Below, in pieces: positions 11,345-20,200 of a DNA stretch of 64,000 bases. A program made the position numbers and the translations under genes. Each line of letters opens with the position of its first letter. Position 1 is the first letter of the stretch. Source of the stretch: Gemmatimonadaceae bacterium (GTDB lineage Bacteria; Gemmatimonadota; Gemmatimonadetes; Gemmatimonadales; Gemmatimonadaceae); NCBI GenBank assembly GCA_020852815.1, contig JADZAN010000014.1:1-64000 (forward strand). Direction: 5' to 3'. A model generated the notes under the pieces. It saw only the letters and a list, made by a program, of their open reading frames with translations. It was not told the origin of the DNA and ran no database searches.

Positions 11345-13075
11345 CTATGGCCAGTTGAAGATCGACTGCGGCAACACGCGCTCGCGAATGCGTCGCACGT
11401 CGCCGGTCGTGGTGTGAAAGGCACGCGTCCGATCCTCGCTCGACAGGCGCATCCCCCAGCGTGAGCCATCGCGCCGGTCGAGCGGGAAGGCGACGTCGAG
11501 GCGCCACATCCGTTGCGACCGTGGCGGGACGGCGGCCATGAGCGAGAAGCCAGCCGACTGACGGAAGCCGCTGTTGAGGCCTAACGGGACGTCGCCCGCC
11601 CACACGCGTCCCGCGTCGGTGAAGATCCCGACGCCAGCGTCGGCGGTGCCGCGAAAGCTCCCGATGCGCCAGCGCTCCTCCAGCCGCCCGACGATGCGAC
11701 GGGCGCCGCCCAGCTCGACGTCGTCGTAGCCGCGCAGCCCGCCGCGGCGCGCCCCCAGGTCGAGCTGGTACGGGATGCGCGCGCTCCATCCCCCGCCCCA
11801 CGTCATGTCCGCCGACACGAGGTGACGCGGATGCGGTTTGAGGTACCACGCCACGCGCCCGCTGGTGAGGACGTCGTCCCACCCGTTCGTGTCGCGCGAG
11901 CGCCGCCCCTCCACGTCGCCCTGCACCGCCGCATACGAACGCTGCCCACCGACGCCGAAGTAGATGTTGGCGCCGACGTACTTCTCATTGCGCGCAATGC
12001 CGCGTGAGGCGGGGAGCGAATGGCCGATGGTGAGGCCGAGCTGCGTCCCCACGCGAAGGTCCTGCGGCCCGCTCAGCGCATCGAAGCCGGTCACGCGCAC
12101 GAAGCGCACGCGGCGAAGTCCGAGCAGTGTGTTGATGCGCGCGCTGCGCGCCGTGCGATAGCGCCCGAAGAGTGACGACGTGGTGTCGGCCCTGACCCCC
12201 GAGTCGGTGACCAGCACCGGCGCGTGCGCCGGATCCGACGACTCGTACGACAGTTGCGCCCCAACGAGGCCCAGCAGCCCGGTGCTCCCGATGCGCAGCA
12301 TGGCGCCGGCGTCGGCAAAGCGGCGTTGCACCTGCAGCGAGCTCGCCATCCCCTGGGGGCGAAGGAAGCGCGCGTACTCGTCGACCTCGCCACCGCTCAC
12401 GCGCCACGCCGAGCGTTGCACGTCGGTGAGGAAGGGATAGCTGACCTCGGCCTGCCAGTCGCTCCCCAGCTCGCGCCGCGCAGCCGACAGCTGCAACTGG
12501 TAGGGATTCCCCCACAGCTGGTAGTTGTGGTAGCGCCCCGCAAAGCGGTCGCGATAGTAGAAGCCGTCGCGCCACGACGCCGCGGCATGCACGGCGTTCC
12601 CCAGCAGGTTCTGGTTGCCGAGGGTGAGCCCCGTGACATACGGCGCATCGTTCTCGAGCCCGATCGACCCCAGCAGCGAGGGCTCGTCGACCGTGACCAC
12701 CTCCACCCGCACGCGGTCCATCCCGTCCTGGTACGCGGTGACACTCGCATCGGCAATGAACGGCATCGCACGCAGGATGCGCTCGCTTTCCGAGCGCAGC
12801 AGCGGGCTGCACCGCTCCCCCTGCTTGAGGAGGACAAAATTGCGGATGACGCTCGGGGCGGTCGTCACGTGCAACGCGGTGACCATGTGCCCGAGGAAGG
12901 GCGAGCGCGCAAACAGCCCGCCAAAGCCGGGGGCCTGCGCCACGATGACGACGTCGGTGATCGTCTGTCCGTCGCAGCGCACCTGCGTGCGCCCCGGGCC
13001 CTGCGCGACCAACGCTCCCGTGCAGAGCGTCGTCGCGACCATCGCGGCCGTGCAGCAGGCCGCCGGCGAGACCAA
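11345..13075 (-). CDS. Omp85/BamA-like outer-membrane barrel protein
   Basis: A 576-residue predicted exported protein. An N-terminal hydrophobic segment (VATTLCTGALVAQ) is followed by a region resembling POTRA domains (ILRAMPFIADASVTAYQDGMDRVRVEVVTVDE). The rest alternates in beta-strand fashion and ends SIFNWP, with aromatic and glycine periodicity like Omp85 barrels. A YGARRGGLRGYDD-like segment resembles the barrel substrate-loop region of BamA/TamA. The start is uncertain: TTG 13073-13075 extends the signal region, whereas ATG at 13040-13042 would shorten it. The upstream coiled-coil gene ends 20 nt before, so the two are cotranscribed. The exact role (assembly, secretion) is inferred only. 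Confidence 0.75.
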   Translation of the reverse strand: MVSPAACCTAAMVATTLCTGALVAQGPGRTQVRCDGQTITDVVIVAQAPGFGGLFARSPFLGHMVTALHVTTAPSVIRNFVLLKQGERCSPLLRSESERILRAMPFIADASVTAYQDGMDRVRVEVVTVDEPSLLGSIGLENDAPYVTGLTLGNQNLLGNAVHAAASWRDGFYYRDRFAGRYHNYQLWGNPYQLQLSAARRELGSDWQAEVSYPFLTDVQRSAWRVSGGEVDEYARFLRPQGMASSLQVQRRFADAGAMLRIGSTGLLGLVGAQLSYESSDPAHAPVLVTDSGVRADTTSSLFGRYRTARSARINTLLGLRRVRFVRVTGFDALSGPQDLRVGTQLGLTIGHSLPASRGIARNEKYVGANIYFGVGGQRSYAAVQGDVEGRRSRDTNGWDDVLTSGRVAWYLKPHPRHLVSADMTWGGGWSARIPYQLDLGARRGGLRGYDDVELGGARRIVGRLEERWRIGSFRGTADAGVGIFTDAGRVWAGDVPLGLNSGFRQSAGFSLMAAVPPRSQRMWRLDVAFPLDRRDGSRWGMRLSSEDRTRAFHTTTGDVRRIRERVLPQSIFNWP

Positions 13076-13095
13076 CGCGCGGATGGTCGCCAGCG

Positions 13096-13668
13096 CTAGA
13101 GCCCCATGCGCTTCTTGAGCTCGGCCAGGCGCGCCTCTGCATCGGCGGCATTGTTCGCCCGGCGACGCTCGCGGTCGAGCGCTCCCAGTTCCTGCGCCAA
13201 CCCCGCCCCGCGATCGTCGAGCCCGAGTTCCGCATCGCTCGGCGGCGCCGTTCCCGCCCCCCCCGCGCGCAACCCCGATCCCACACCCGCATTCGCCGCC
13301 TTGAACTGCGCCTTCATCTCCTCCACCTCGCGCTCCACCAGCACCAGCTCGCCTTCCTCCGCCTCGAGCTTCTTCTGCAGCAGCGCGACGCGCTCCATGT
13401 GCAGCGCTTCGTACTTGGCCGCGAGCGCGACCGTCTCCGCGTCGTTGATCCCCTCGGCCAGCGCCTTGCGACGGACCGCCGTCTCCAGCTCGCGCTGTTC
13501 TACCGTGAGGCGCTTTCGCGTCGCCTCCGCGCCCTGCCGCAGGTCGTCCACCGCCATGCGGGCCCGCACCAGCGAGTCGCGCATGCTCCCCAGCAGGTCG
13601 CGCCGGTCCTCCGGCGCCACGTTGCCGTTCAACAAATCATGGAATGCCTGCCGAATGTCCTCGAACAC
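13096..13668 (-). CDS. Coiled-coil protein, PspA/IM30-like
   Basis: A 190-residue, strongly charged, nearly all-helical protein. It starts GTG 13668 with GAGG 4 nt upstream. Residues 30-130 show continuous heptad-like Leu/Ala/Glu spacing (RARMAVDDLRQGAEATRKRL and on), then a Gly/Pro linker and a short C-terminal helix ARLAELKKRMGL. The pattern and length resemble PspA/IM30 or similar membrane-stress coiled-coil proteins, but I see no decisive motif. It is cotranscribed with the downstream outer-membrane barrel gene, suggesting an envelope role. Confidence 0.7.
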   Translation of the reverse strand: MFEDIRQAFHDLLNGNVAPEDRRDLLGSMRDSLVRARMAVDDLRQGAEATRKRLTVEQRELETAVRRKALAEGINDAETVALAAKYEALHMERVALLQKKLEAEEGELVLVEREVEEMKAQFKAANAGVGSGLRAGGAGTAPPSDAELGLDDRGAGLAQELGALDRERRRANNAADAEARLAELKKRMGL

Positions 13669-13867
13669 GACGCCTCGGGGGTGGAGAGTACGGCGGTTGC
13701 CGGAACGTTATCCCGTCGCGCCCGGCAAGGGCAACCGCGCACGGCATGACCCGAAGTTCCGCGACCCGTTCCGCCCCCGCAGGCGCCCTCCACTCCGCTG
13801 TCGGCGGGGCCAAGGACCGGGGCGGCGCGTTGCCTTCCCGCCCGTCCCATCGCCACCTTTCGGAGGC

Positions 13868-14932
13868 ATGCCACTCCGAATACTCCACGTCGACAGCGGG
13901 CGCGAATGGCGCGGTGGCCAGCGACAGGTCCTGCTGCTGACGCGCGGCCAGCGCGACCAGGGACACGAGCCGCTGGTCGTCGCCGCGGCCGACGCCCCGT
14001 TGCTGCATCGCCTGCGTAGTGCGGGGCTCGCCGCCAGCGCGCTGCGCATGCGCGCCGACTGGGATCTCGTCGCCGCTCGCCGGCTGCATGCCCTCGTCGC
14101 GACATGGCGCCCCCACATCGTGCATGCGCACGACGCGCGCGCCCACGCCCTCGCGCTCGGGGCGCTCATCGGCAAGCGCGACATCCCGCTCGTCGTCACG
14201 CGACGCGTCGCCTTCACGCCCCGGGGGCGCCTCAAGTACGGCCCGCGCGTCGCCCGTTTCATCGCCATCTCGCACGCCGTGCGCGACGCACTGGTGCGCG
14301 GCGGCGTCCCCGTGGACCACATCGACGTGGTCTATTCGGGCGTCCCCACACCGCGCATCGAGGCACCGCGCGATTGGCGCGTCGAGCGCGGATGGGCCCC
14401 CGACACCATCCTCTGCGGCGTGGTCGGCGCGATGACCGCGGAAAAGGGGGTGCGCCTCCTTGCCGGGATCGGCGATCAACTCGCCCCCGCACTCCGCTCC
14501 CGCATTCGCCTCGTCCTCCTGGGGGGCAAGGCAACCGGGACCGAGTCGCTTGGCGGGATCGAGGCCTATCGCGCGGGCTTCGTGGATGAGGTGCATCGCG
14601 CCATGGCCGGGCTCGACCTCCTCTGGCACCCCTCCAGCGCCGAGGGGCTCGGCACCGCGGTGATCGATGCCATGGCGCTCGGCGTCCCGCCCATAGCCTT
14701 CTCCGTCGGCGGCCTCCCCGAGCTCATCGTCGACGGCACCACTGGGCTCCTCGTCCCGCCTGGCGATGTGGGAGCCTTTGCCCAGGCGGCGTCGCGCGCG
14801 CTGCAGGACACGGCGCTGCGCCGAGCCATGCACGTGGCCGGTCCTGAGCGCGCCCGCCAGTTCAGCGTCGAACGCATGGTTGCCGGCACTGGGGAGAGCT
14901 ACGTGCGAGTGCTGTCCGGCACGGGGCACTGA
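13868..14932 (+). CDS. Glycosyltransferase, GT4 family
   Basis: A 354-residue GT-B glycosyltransferase. The N-terminal domain opens MPLRILHVDSGREWRGGQRQ, the usual first strand plus glycine loop. The C-terminal nucleotide-sugar domain shows VVGAMTAEKG, LLGGKATG and the GT4 donor-site signature SSAEGLGTAVIDAMALGVPP followed by GGLPELI. Such enzymes add sugars to LPS cores or exopolysaccharide; the acceptor is unknown. ATG 13868 sits almost on a GGAGG tract (1 nt spacing), so the ribosome site is not ideal. A second glycosyltransferase follows after 275 bp. Confidence 0.9.
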   Translation: MPLRILHVDSGREWRGGQRQVLLLTRGQRDQGHEPLVVAAADAPLLHRLRSAGLAASALRMRADWDLVAARRLHALVATWRPHIVHAHDARAHALALGALIGKRDIPLVVTRRVAFTPRGRLKYGPRVARFIAISHAVRDALVRGGVPVDHIDVVYSGVPTPRIEAPRDWRVERGWAPDTILCGVVGAMTAEKGVRLLAGIGDQLAPALRSRIRLVLLGGKATGTESLGGIEAYRAGFVDEVHRAMAGLDLLWHPSSAEGLGTAVIDAMALGVPPIAFSVGGLPELIVDGTTGLLVPPGDVGAFAQAASRALQDTALRRAMHVAGPERARQFSVERMVAGTGESYVRVLSGTGH

Positions 14933-15207
14933 GCGCGACGCCGCCAGCGCATGCGGACGTGCCTGCTGGCCCCTGCGTTGTTCGTGCGTCGTCTGTTGGG
15001 GTGCTGTGCGGATGCATGCGCTTTCGTCGTGAACGTGCCGGGCGAGCACGCCGTGGTGAATGCGCCGTGATGCATGCGCTCTCAGGCACGCGCGGTGATG
15101 AAAGCGCCGAGCTGAGCGCCCCGACGCGCGAACGCGACCTGCGACGCGGTGTACAATCGACGCTGTCCCCCGCCTAGCTTTCGGCGGACCTCTCACCACG
15201 CGCACCC
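14933..15207 (+). other. Intergenic region with 12-bp direct repeat and -10 box
   Basis: No gene is supported here. GATGCATGCGCT occurs at 15011-15022 and 15069-15080, and related GTGATG/GTGAATGCGC segments lie between and after them. TACAAT at 15152-15157 is a good -10 box for the GTG at 15208, with a weak -35. The repeats could be operator sites for that promoter. Confidence 0.4.
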
Positions 15208-16080
15208 GTGCTCTACATCTGCATCCCGGCCCACGACGAGGCCCAGACCATCGGCGTCCTGCTCTGGAAGATCCGCAAGGTCTTCCAGGAGTACTCGCGC
15301 GAGTACGAGATCCTGGTCTACAACGATGCCAGCACCGACGCGACGGCTGAGACGCTCGAGTCATATCGCAAGGTTCTCCCGCTCACCGTCCTTGGCAGCG
15401 AGCAGCGGGTGGGGTACGCGGGAGCGCTGACCGCGCTCTGTCGTGACGCGACGCAGCGCACCAGGTACGCTCGGCGCGACGCGGTCATCACGCTGCAGGG
15501 CGACTTCACCGACCAGCCGGAACACATCCCGGAGCTCATCAAGCGTTTCGAGGGTGGCGCCGATGTGGTGGTGGGCGAATCGTCCGATGCGACGCTCGGC
15601 CCCAAGGCGGTGCGTCGCCTGCGGCGCTTTGCGCCGTGGACGCTGCGCTGGTCGGTGAAGACCCCCGGGGTGAAGGACCCGTTCGGGTCGTTGCGGCTGT
15701 ACCGCGTCTCCGTGCTGCGCGACGCCCTGCGCGCCGCCGGTGAGGCGCCGCTCATTGCGGCTGACGGATGGGCCGCGAATGTCGACCTCCTCCTCAACAC
15801 CCTCCCGCACGCGCGCCGTGTCGAGACGGTGACGATGGAGCCGCGCTACGACCTGCGCCCGCGCGACACGCGCGTGAAGCCGCTGGCCGACGCCATGAAG
15901 CTGTATCGCTTTGGTCGCATCGCGCGCCGCCGCCCCGCACGCGCCAGCGCCGCCCGCGATGGGCGCGAATTGCGCGACGCGCGAGAGCCGCGCGACGCGC
16001 GTGAGCCGCGCGACGCGCGTGAGCCGCGCGACGCGCGTGAGTCCCGCGCGCACGCTGCTCCCACTCCCCCGACCACCTGA
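15208..16080 (+). CDS. Glycosyltransferase, GT2 family, with repeat tail
   Basis: A 290-residue GT-A fold enzyme starting GTG 15208 (MLYICIPAHDEAQTIG). YNDASTDAT carries the first acidic site and the ITLQGDFTDQPEHIPELI stretch contains the metal-binding region. This layout matches dolichyl-phosphate/undecaprenyl-phosphate sugar transferases. After about residue 250 the sequence becomes low complexity: an 18-bp DNA repeat encodes REPRDA/REPRDA units, then a short Pro/Thr end. The tail is not part of the enzyme fold and probably varies in copy number. The stop overlaps the next ATG (TGATG). The acceptor is unknown. Confidence 0.88.
   Translation: MLYICIPAHDEAQTIGVLLWKIRKVFQEYSREYEILVYNDASTDATAETLESYRKVLPLTVLGSEQRVGYAGALTALCRDATQRTRYARRDAVITLQGDFTDQPEHIPELIKRFEGGADVVVGESSDATLGPKAVRRLRRFAPWTLRWSVKTPGVKDPFGSLRLYRVSVLRDALRAAGEAPLIAADGWAANVDLLLNTLPHARRVETVTMEPRYDLRPRDTRVKPLADAMKLYRFGRIARRRPARASAARDGRELRDAREPRDAREPRDAREPRDARESRAHAAPTPPTT
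15973..16044 (+). repeat. 18-bp tandem repeat, four copies, in coding sequence
   Basis: Four adjacent 18-bp copies of CGCGACGCGCGTGAGCCG (first and last with small changes) at 15973, 15991, 16009 and 16027. The unit is a multiple of 3, so copy-number change keeps the glycosyltransferase frame and only alters the charged tail. Confidence 0.9.
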
Positions 16081-16901
16081 TGTCGTGGGCCCTGGCGCGA
16101 GGCGTCCTCACGGTGGGCGCACTCCTCGCCCTTGCCCAATCGGGCGGGGTCGCGGCGCAGTCGTCGGGGACGCTCGACTCGGTGGCGCCTCCCGCGTCCC
16201 CCTACGCCCCGGTCCCCTTCGCTGTCGGTGAACGACTCGTCTACGACGTGAAGTTCGGCGCCATCAAGGTGGGACAGGGGAGCATGGAGGTGCTCGACAC
16301 CGTCACGCTGCGCGGTCGTCCCGCCTGGCACACGCGCTTTCGCGTGCGCGGCGGCATCCCCTTCTATCGCGTCGACGACGTGCTGGAGAGCTGGATCGAT
16401 CGCACCGCCTTCAGTTCGCTCCGCTTCGTGCAGGACTTCGACGAAGGGGGGCGCGAGCGCGAGCGTCGCTACGAGATCTTCCCCGAGCGCGCGATGTTCC
16501 AGGAGAACGACAAGCCGGAGGAACCCTCGGTGGGGAACCCGCTCGACGACGGCTCGTTCCTCTACTTCATCCGCACTATCCCGCTCGAGGTGGGGAAGAC
16601 GTACGAGTTCCACCGCTACTTTCGCCCCGACCGCAACCCGGTGGTGGTGAAGGTCGTGGGGCGCGAGCGCATCTCGGTGCCCGCGGGGAGCTACGAGACG
16701 ATCGTCATCCAACCGATCATCAAGTCGAAGGGGATCTTCTCCGAGAACGGGCAGGCGCGCATCTGGCTCTCCGACGACGCCAACCGCATCATGGTGCAGA
16801 TGAAGTCGCGCACCAAGATCGGCTCCCTCAACCTGTACCTCCAATCGCACCGTCCGTCCCCCCTCCAGCCCCCGACCGCCCCGGCGAGCGCGCCTCGTTA
16901 G
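16080..16901 (+). CDS. DUF3108 family secreted protein
   Basis: A 273-residue protein with an N-terminal signal peptide (MSWALARGVLTVGALLALAQ, cleavage near AAQS). The mature part opens PFAVGERLVYDVKFGAIKVGQGSMEV, the characteristic start of DUF3108 proteins, and continues with alternating beta strands (RVRGGIPFYRVDDVLESW). DUF3108 proteins are periplasmic or outer-membrane associated with no settled function. Translation is coupled to the upstream glycosyltransferase (TGATG). It ends CGT TAG inside a CGTTAGGC motif. The reading frame of the next protein appears to run into its 3' end. Confidence 0.88.
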   Translation: MSWALARGVLTVGALLALAQSGGVAAQSSGTLDSVAPPASPYAPVPFAVGERLVYDVKFGAIKVGQGSMEVLDTVTLRGRPAWHTRFRVRGGIPFYRVDDVLESWIDRTAFSSLRFVQDFDEGGRERERRYEIFPERAMFQENDKPEEPSVGNPLDDGSFLYFIRTIPLEVGKTYEFHRYFRPDRNPVVVKVVGRERISVPAGSYETIVIQPIIKSKGIFSENGQARIWLSDDANRIMVQMKSRTKIGSLNLYLQSHRPSPLQPPTAPASAPR

Positions 16902-17086
16902 GCGACGCCCCGAGCGCGCCGGTCGCGGAAGCCGACCTCTCGCAGGTCCGCACCGTCCCGGTCGCCCGCCGCCCCAACAAGGTCAATTCGAGCGAGTTCT
17001 CGCGCCCGCCGGGCGATGACCGCTCGTTCCGCGCCTTCCTCGGCGCCCTCCCCGACATCCTCGTCGCTCGCGACTTCAAGCGCGTC

Positions 17087-17905
17087 GTGCACGCCCTCGT
17101 GCATGCGGCACGAGAGCGCCGCGCCGTGATCGTGATGCTCGGCGGTCACGTCGTGAAGACCGGGCTCACCCCCGTCCTGGTCGACCTCATGCGGCGCGGC
17201 GTCATCACGCATCTCGCCATGAACGGTTCGGCCGCCATCCACGACTACGAGATGGCGCGCTTCGGTGCCACCTCCGAGGACGTGGCCGCCGGGCTCCGCG
17301 ACGGGACGTTCGGGATGGCCGAGGAGACCGGGCGCGCGCTGAATGAGGCCTTTGTCGAGGGACAGCGGGAGGGATGGGGGATGGGTGAGGCCGTCGCGCG
17401 CGCGTTGCACGCGACGGCCTCCCTCGCGCACCCGGAACTCTCGGTGCTCCACAACGCCCGCACCCTTGGCGTCACCGCCACGGTGCACGCCGCGTTAGGC
17501 GCGGAGATCATCCACCAGCACCCGGCGGCCAACGGCGCCGCCATCGGCGACACCAGCCACCGCGACTTTCGCCGGCTCGCCGCGGCCATCCCCGCGCTGC
17601 ACGACGGCGGCGTCGTCCTCAACCTGGGGAGCGCGGTGATCATGCCCGAGGTCTTCCTCAAGGCGCTCACCGTCGCGCGCAACCTGCACGCGGGGCGCCC
17701 GACCGACTTCACGACGTGCGACCTCGACATGCACCGCCACTACCGCCCGCGGATGAACGTCGTCCAGCGCCCGGTGCTCGCCGGCGGTGAGGGCTTCGAG
17801 ATCACCGGGCATCACGAGATCATGGTACCGCTCCTGGCATGGGCGGTGGCGGAGGAAATGCGGACGGGCGACGGGGGACGGGGGACGGGCGTGGCGGCGC
17901 GCTGA
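17087..17905 (+). CDS. Conserved protein of unknown function, start unclear
   Basis: From GTG 17087 the protein is 272 residues. It has strongly protein-like sequence: VIVMLGGHVVKTGLTPVLVD, HLAMNGSAAIHDYEMA, FGMAEETGRALNEA, EIIHQHPAANGAAIGDTSH and NLGSAVIMPEVFLKALTVAR. It resembles a widespread cytoplasmic family with a Rossmann-like core that I cannot name securely (perhaps deoxyhypusine-synthase-like). The coding signal clearly continues upstream (RSFRAFLGALPDILVARDFK) to about 16900. I find no ATG, GTG or TTG in that frame back to at least 16781, inside the previous gene. The C-terminus ends in a GDGGRGTG tract made by a purine repeat. A frameshift or unusual start is possible. Confidence 0.7.
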   Translation: MHALVHAARERRAVIVMLGGHVVKTGLTPVLVDLMRRGVITHLAMNGSAAIHDYEMARFGATSEDVAAGLRDGTFGMAEETGRALNEAFVEGQREGWGMGEAVARALHATASLAHPELSVLHNARTLGVTATVHAALGAEIIHQHPAANGAAIGDTSHRDFRRLAAAIPALHDGGVVLNLGSAVIMPEVFLKALTVARNLHAGRPTDFTTCDLDMHRHYRPRMNVVQRPVLAGGEGFEITGHHEIMVPLLAWAVAEEMRTGDGGRGTGVAAR

Positions 17906-18002
17906 CGCGCGCCGCCGGCTCAGCGCTCGCTTCCGGAATCGCGAACGGCGCCTCGCGGCGCCGTTCGCACTCCCGTCTCCCGTCTACCGTCTCCCGTCTG
18001 CC

Positions 18003-19601
18003 CTACTGCGTCGCCGTCGGCTTGGGACGCGTCGAGCGGTTTCCCAGCACCACCCCCGCCTCGTACATCAACGCGCCGATGCGCGCCATCTTTGGATAGT
18101 TGATCAGCGCCGCCTCGTCCGTCACCTGGTGGTACTGCGGGTGCAGCCCGGTGGTGAAGAAGACGATCGGGATCCCCTTGCGGGCGTAGTTGAAGTGGTC
18201 GCTGCGGTAGTAGATGCGCTCCGGGTGCGTCGTCGTGTCCCACTCGCGGTTGAAGGTGAAGGGGCGCGCCTGCGCCGCGTTCACCGAGTCGATCACCGCA
18301 CCCAGCACCGAACTCTGCCCGTTCGGTGCCGCCCCGGGCCCAACGATGTACAGCGAGTCGTCGCCATTGCGCCCCACCATGTCGGCGTTGAGCTGGGCGA
18401 CGATCGAGTCGAGCGGGACGGTGGGGTTGGTCGTGAAGACGTCGGAGCCGAACAGCCCTTTCTCCTCGCCCACGTGCCACACGAAGAGCACGGAACGCTT
18501 CGGCTTGGGCCCCTGCGCGAAGGCGCGCGCCACCGACAGCTGCAACATGCTGCCGGAACCATCGTCATCGGCGCCGTTGGCGATGGAGTCGCCGTTCACC
18601 GCTGGCTGGATCCCGATGTGATCATAGTGCGCGCCGTAGGCGACGTACGTGTTCCGCAAGGCCGGGTCGGTCCCGCGCACGATCCCTACGACGTTGTAGC
18701 CGTTGAACGGCTGCGTGGTCTGCTTCACCGACGCCACCAGGCGCGTCCCTGCCGGCACCGTCGACTGCTCTGCCGACGGCCAGGCGGCGGGCACGAGCGG
18801 CGAGCCGGAGGCCAGGCGCGCCACTGCGACCATGGGCAAGGGGCGCGCCGCCCCTGCCGGCGAGGCGCCGCGCGCCAGCTCCACCGGGCTCCCCGAGAAC
18901 TGCCCCGCCGCCATCTGGAAGATCGAATCGGGAAGAAGCAGGACAATCGCCGCCGGGCCGCGACCAATGGCCGCTCCCAGCCGGCCAAAGAGCGCATCCG
19001 CGCCCTGCATCGATTTGCGCCTGGCGGAGTCGACCCCCGCTGGCACGGCCCCCGCAATCACTACCACCTTTCCCTTCACGTCGAGCCCCTTGTAGTCGTC
19101 ACGCCCCAACCCGGCATCGATGATCCCGTAGGACGCAAAGACGACATCCGCATCCACCGACAGCTTGGGGAGCGGGGCGCCCGGGCCAAGGGACGTCAGG
19201 AGCAGGAAGTCGTTGCCCAGGCGCAGCGCGCGCCGGCCACCCGGCGTGACGACGACGATCGAGTCGGCGGCCAGGGTCGACCTGCGCATCGGAACGCGCT
19301 GGAAGTAGCCGCTGTCGCCCGCCGGCTCCACGCCCAGCGCCGTCAGGCGCCGCGCAATCCATGCCGCGGCCCGATCGGCATCCGGCGTCCCCGTCTCGCG
19401 CCCGCGAAACGAGTCCGCCGAGAAGGCGAAGAGGTCCGCGCGCAATTCGTTCACGTTAGGTTCGAGGCTCGCCGGCGCCGGCGCCGCCACCACCCTGGGC
19501 GACGGCGAACACCCCGCCAGCAGCAATCCACCCATCACCGCCACCACCCCAACCGCGCCCCGCCCCGTACGCATCCGTCCCATCCGTCGCATCCTACGCA
19601 T
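18003..19601 (-). CDS. M28-family metallopeptidase lipoprotein with PA domain
   Basis: A 532-residue exported zinc peptidase. The signal ends GGLLLAGC, a lipobox, so it is membrane-anchored. Residues about 150-300 look like a PA (protease-associated) insert (YKGLDVKGKVVVIAGAVP). The catalytic part shows the M28 ligand motifs YGAHYDHIG, ADDDGSG, GEEKGLFGSD and a C-terminal YRSDHFNYARKGIP. M28 enzymes are aminopeptidases or carboxypeptidases, fitting the peptide uptake genes in the window. The start ATG at 19599-19601 has GAGGG just upstream; three further in-frame ATGs follow closely, so the exact N-terminus could be up to nine residues shorter. Confidence 0.92.
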   Translation of the reverse strand: MRRMRRMGRMRTGRGAVGVVAVMGGLLLAGCSPSPRVVAAPAPASLEPNVNELRADLFAFSADSFRGRETGTPDADRAAAWIARRLTALGVEPAGDSGYFQRVPMRRSTLAADSIVVVTPGGRRALRLGNDFLLLTSLGPGAPLPKLSVDADVVFASYGIIDAGLGRDDYKGLDVKGKVVVIAGAVPAGVDSARRKSMQGADALFGRLGAAIGRGPAAIVLLLPDSIFQMAAGQFSGSPVELARGASPAGAARPLPMVAVARLASGSPLVPAAWPSAEQSTVPAGTRLVASVKQTTQPFNGYNVVGIVRGTDPALRNTYVAYGAHYDHIGIQPAVNGDSIANGADDDGSGSMLQLSVARAFAQGPKPKRSVLFVWHVGEEKGLFGSDVFTTNPTVPLDSIVAQLNADMVGRNGDDSLYIVGPGAAPNGQSSVLGAVIDSVNAAQARPFTFNREWDTTTHPERIYYRSDHFNYARKGIPIVFFTTGLHPQYHQVTDEAALINYPKMARIGALMYEAGVVLGNRSTRPKPTATQ

Positions 19602-19843
19602 TCGCCCTCGATCGTTGATGGTGTCCGTCCCCCGCCGCACCGCCCCTCCCACGCCCCCCCGTGCCCCTCCCGCCCCCCCTCCCCCCCCGACAGCGCAACG
19701 GGCCGATCCCCAGGACCGGCCCGCAGTTTCTCGGGAATACCCCCACCCCAACCCTCCACCCCCACCTTCGCTGGGGCAGGCTTCTCGTCCCCAGCCTTCG
19801 CTGGGGCAGGCTTCTCGTCTTCCCGTCCTCTCGTCTTCTCCCC
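19602..19843. other. Gap with C-tracts, hairpin and two palindrome repeats
   Basis: This 240-bp gap between two minus-strand genes has a pyrimidine-rich tract (19625-19690) and a hairpin CGGGCCG/CGGCCCG (19699-19705 with 19717-19723), a likely terminator of the small membrane protein gene. It also has two copies of the dispersed palindrome (variant at 19759-19776, full at 19789-19806) with TCTCGTC arrays up to about 19843. No gene is supported. Confidence 0.6.
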
Positions 19844-20071
19844 CTAAACCGACGCCGCCCCCGACCACCGCTCCCGCAGCCGGCGCGCCGTGTCGGGCGA
19901 GACCACGCGAATGACGAGGTAGATGATTCCGCCGAAGATGGCGATCTTCACCGCCAGCGCGAGCAGGCCAAGCAGAAGCCCGAAGAACACGCCGAATACG
20001 CCAAAGAACAGCTTGAGCAGGAACAGCCCGCCAATGGCGAACAGCCCGATCATGAGAATGGTGCGAAGCAT
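19844..20071 (-). CDS. Small membrane protein
   Basis: A 75-residue protein, almost entirely hydrophobic: MLRTILMIGLFAIGGLFLLK, then FFGVFGVFFGLLLGLLALAVKIAIFGGIIYLVIRVV, ending in a charged tail (DTARRLRERW). Two to three membrane helices with phenylalanine and glycine spacing. ATG 20069-20071 has GGAG 9-10 nt upstream, better than the TTG five codons earlier. The function is not recognisable. Confidence 0.75.
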   Translation of the reverse strand: MLRTILMIGLFAIGGLFLLKLFFGVFGVFFGLLLGLLALAVKIAIFGGIIYLVIRVVSPDTARRLRERWSGAASV

Positions 20072-20200
20072 GGTTCCGGACTCCAATTCTAGGACTGCAC
20101 ACTGTACGCGACCGCCGCGGTCACGGTTTCACGGCGCGTGGACCCACTCCTCCATCACAACGGAGCTCCGACGTCGCTCCAATCTCGCGAGCCTCGCCGC

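Noticed and set aside
17787-19847. Long plus-strand frame of 686 residues across the M28 peptidase gene
   Set aside because: Antisense to a gene with complete zinc motifs; sequence is arginine/proline noise.
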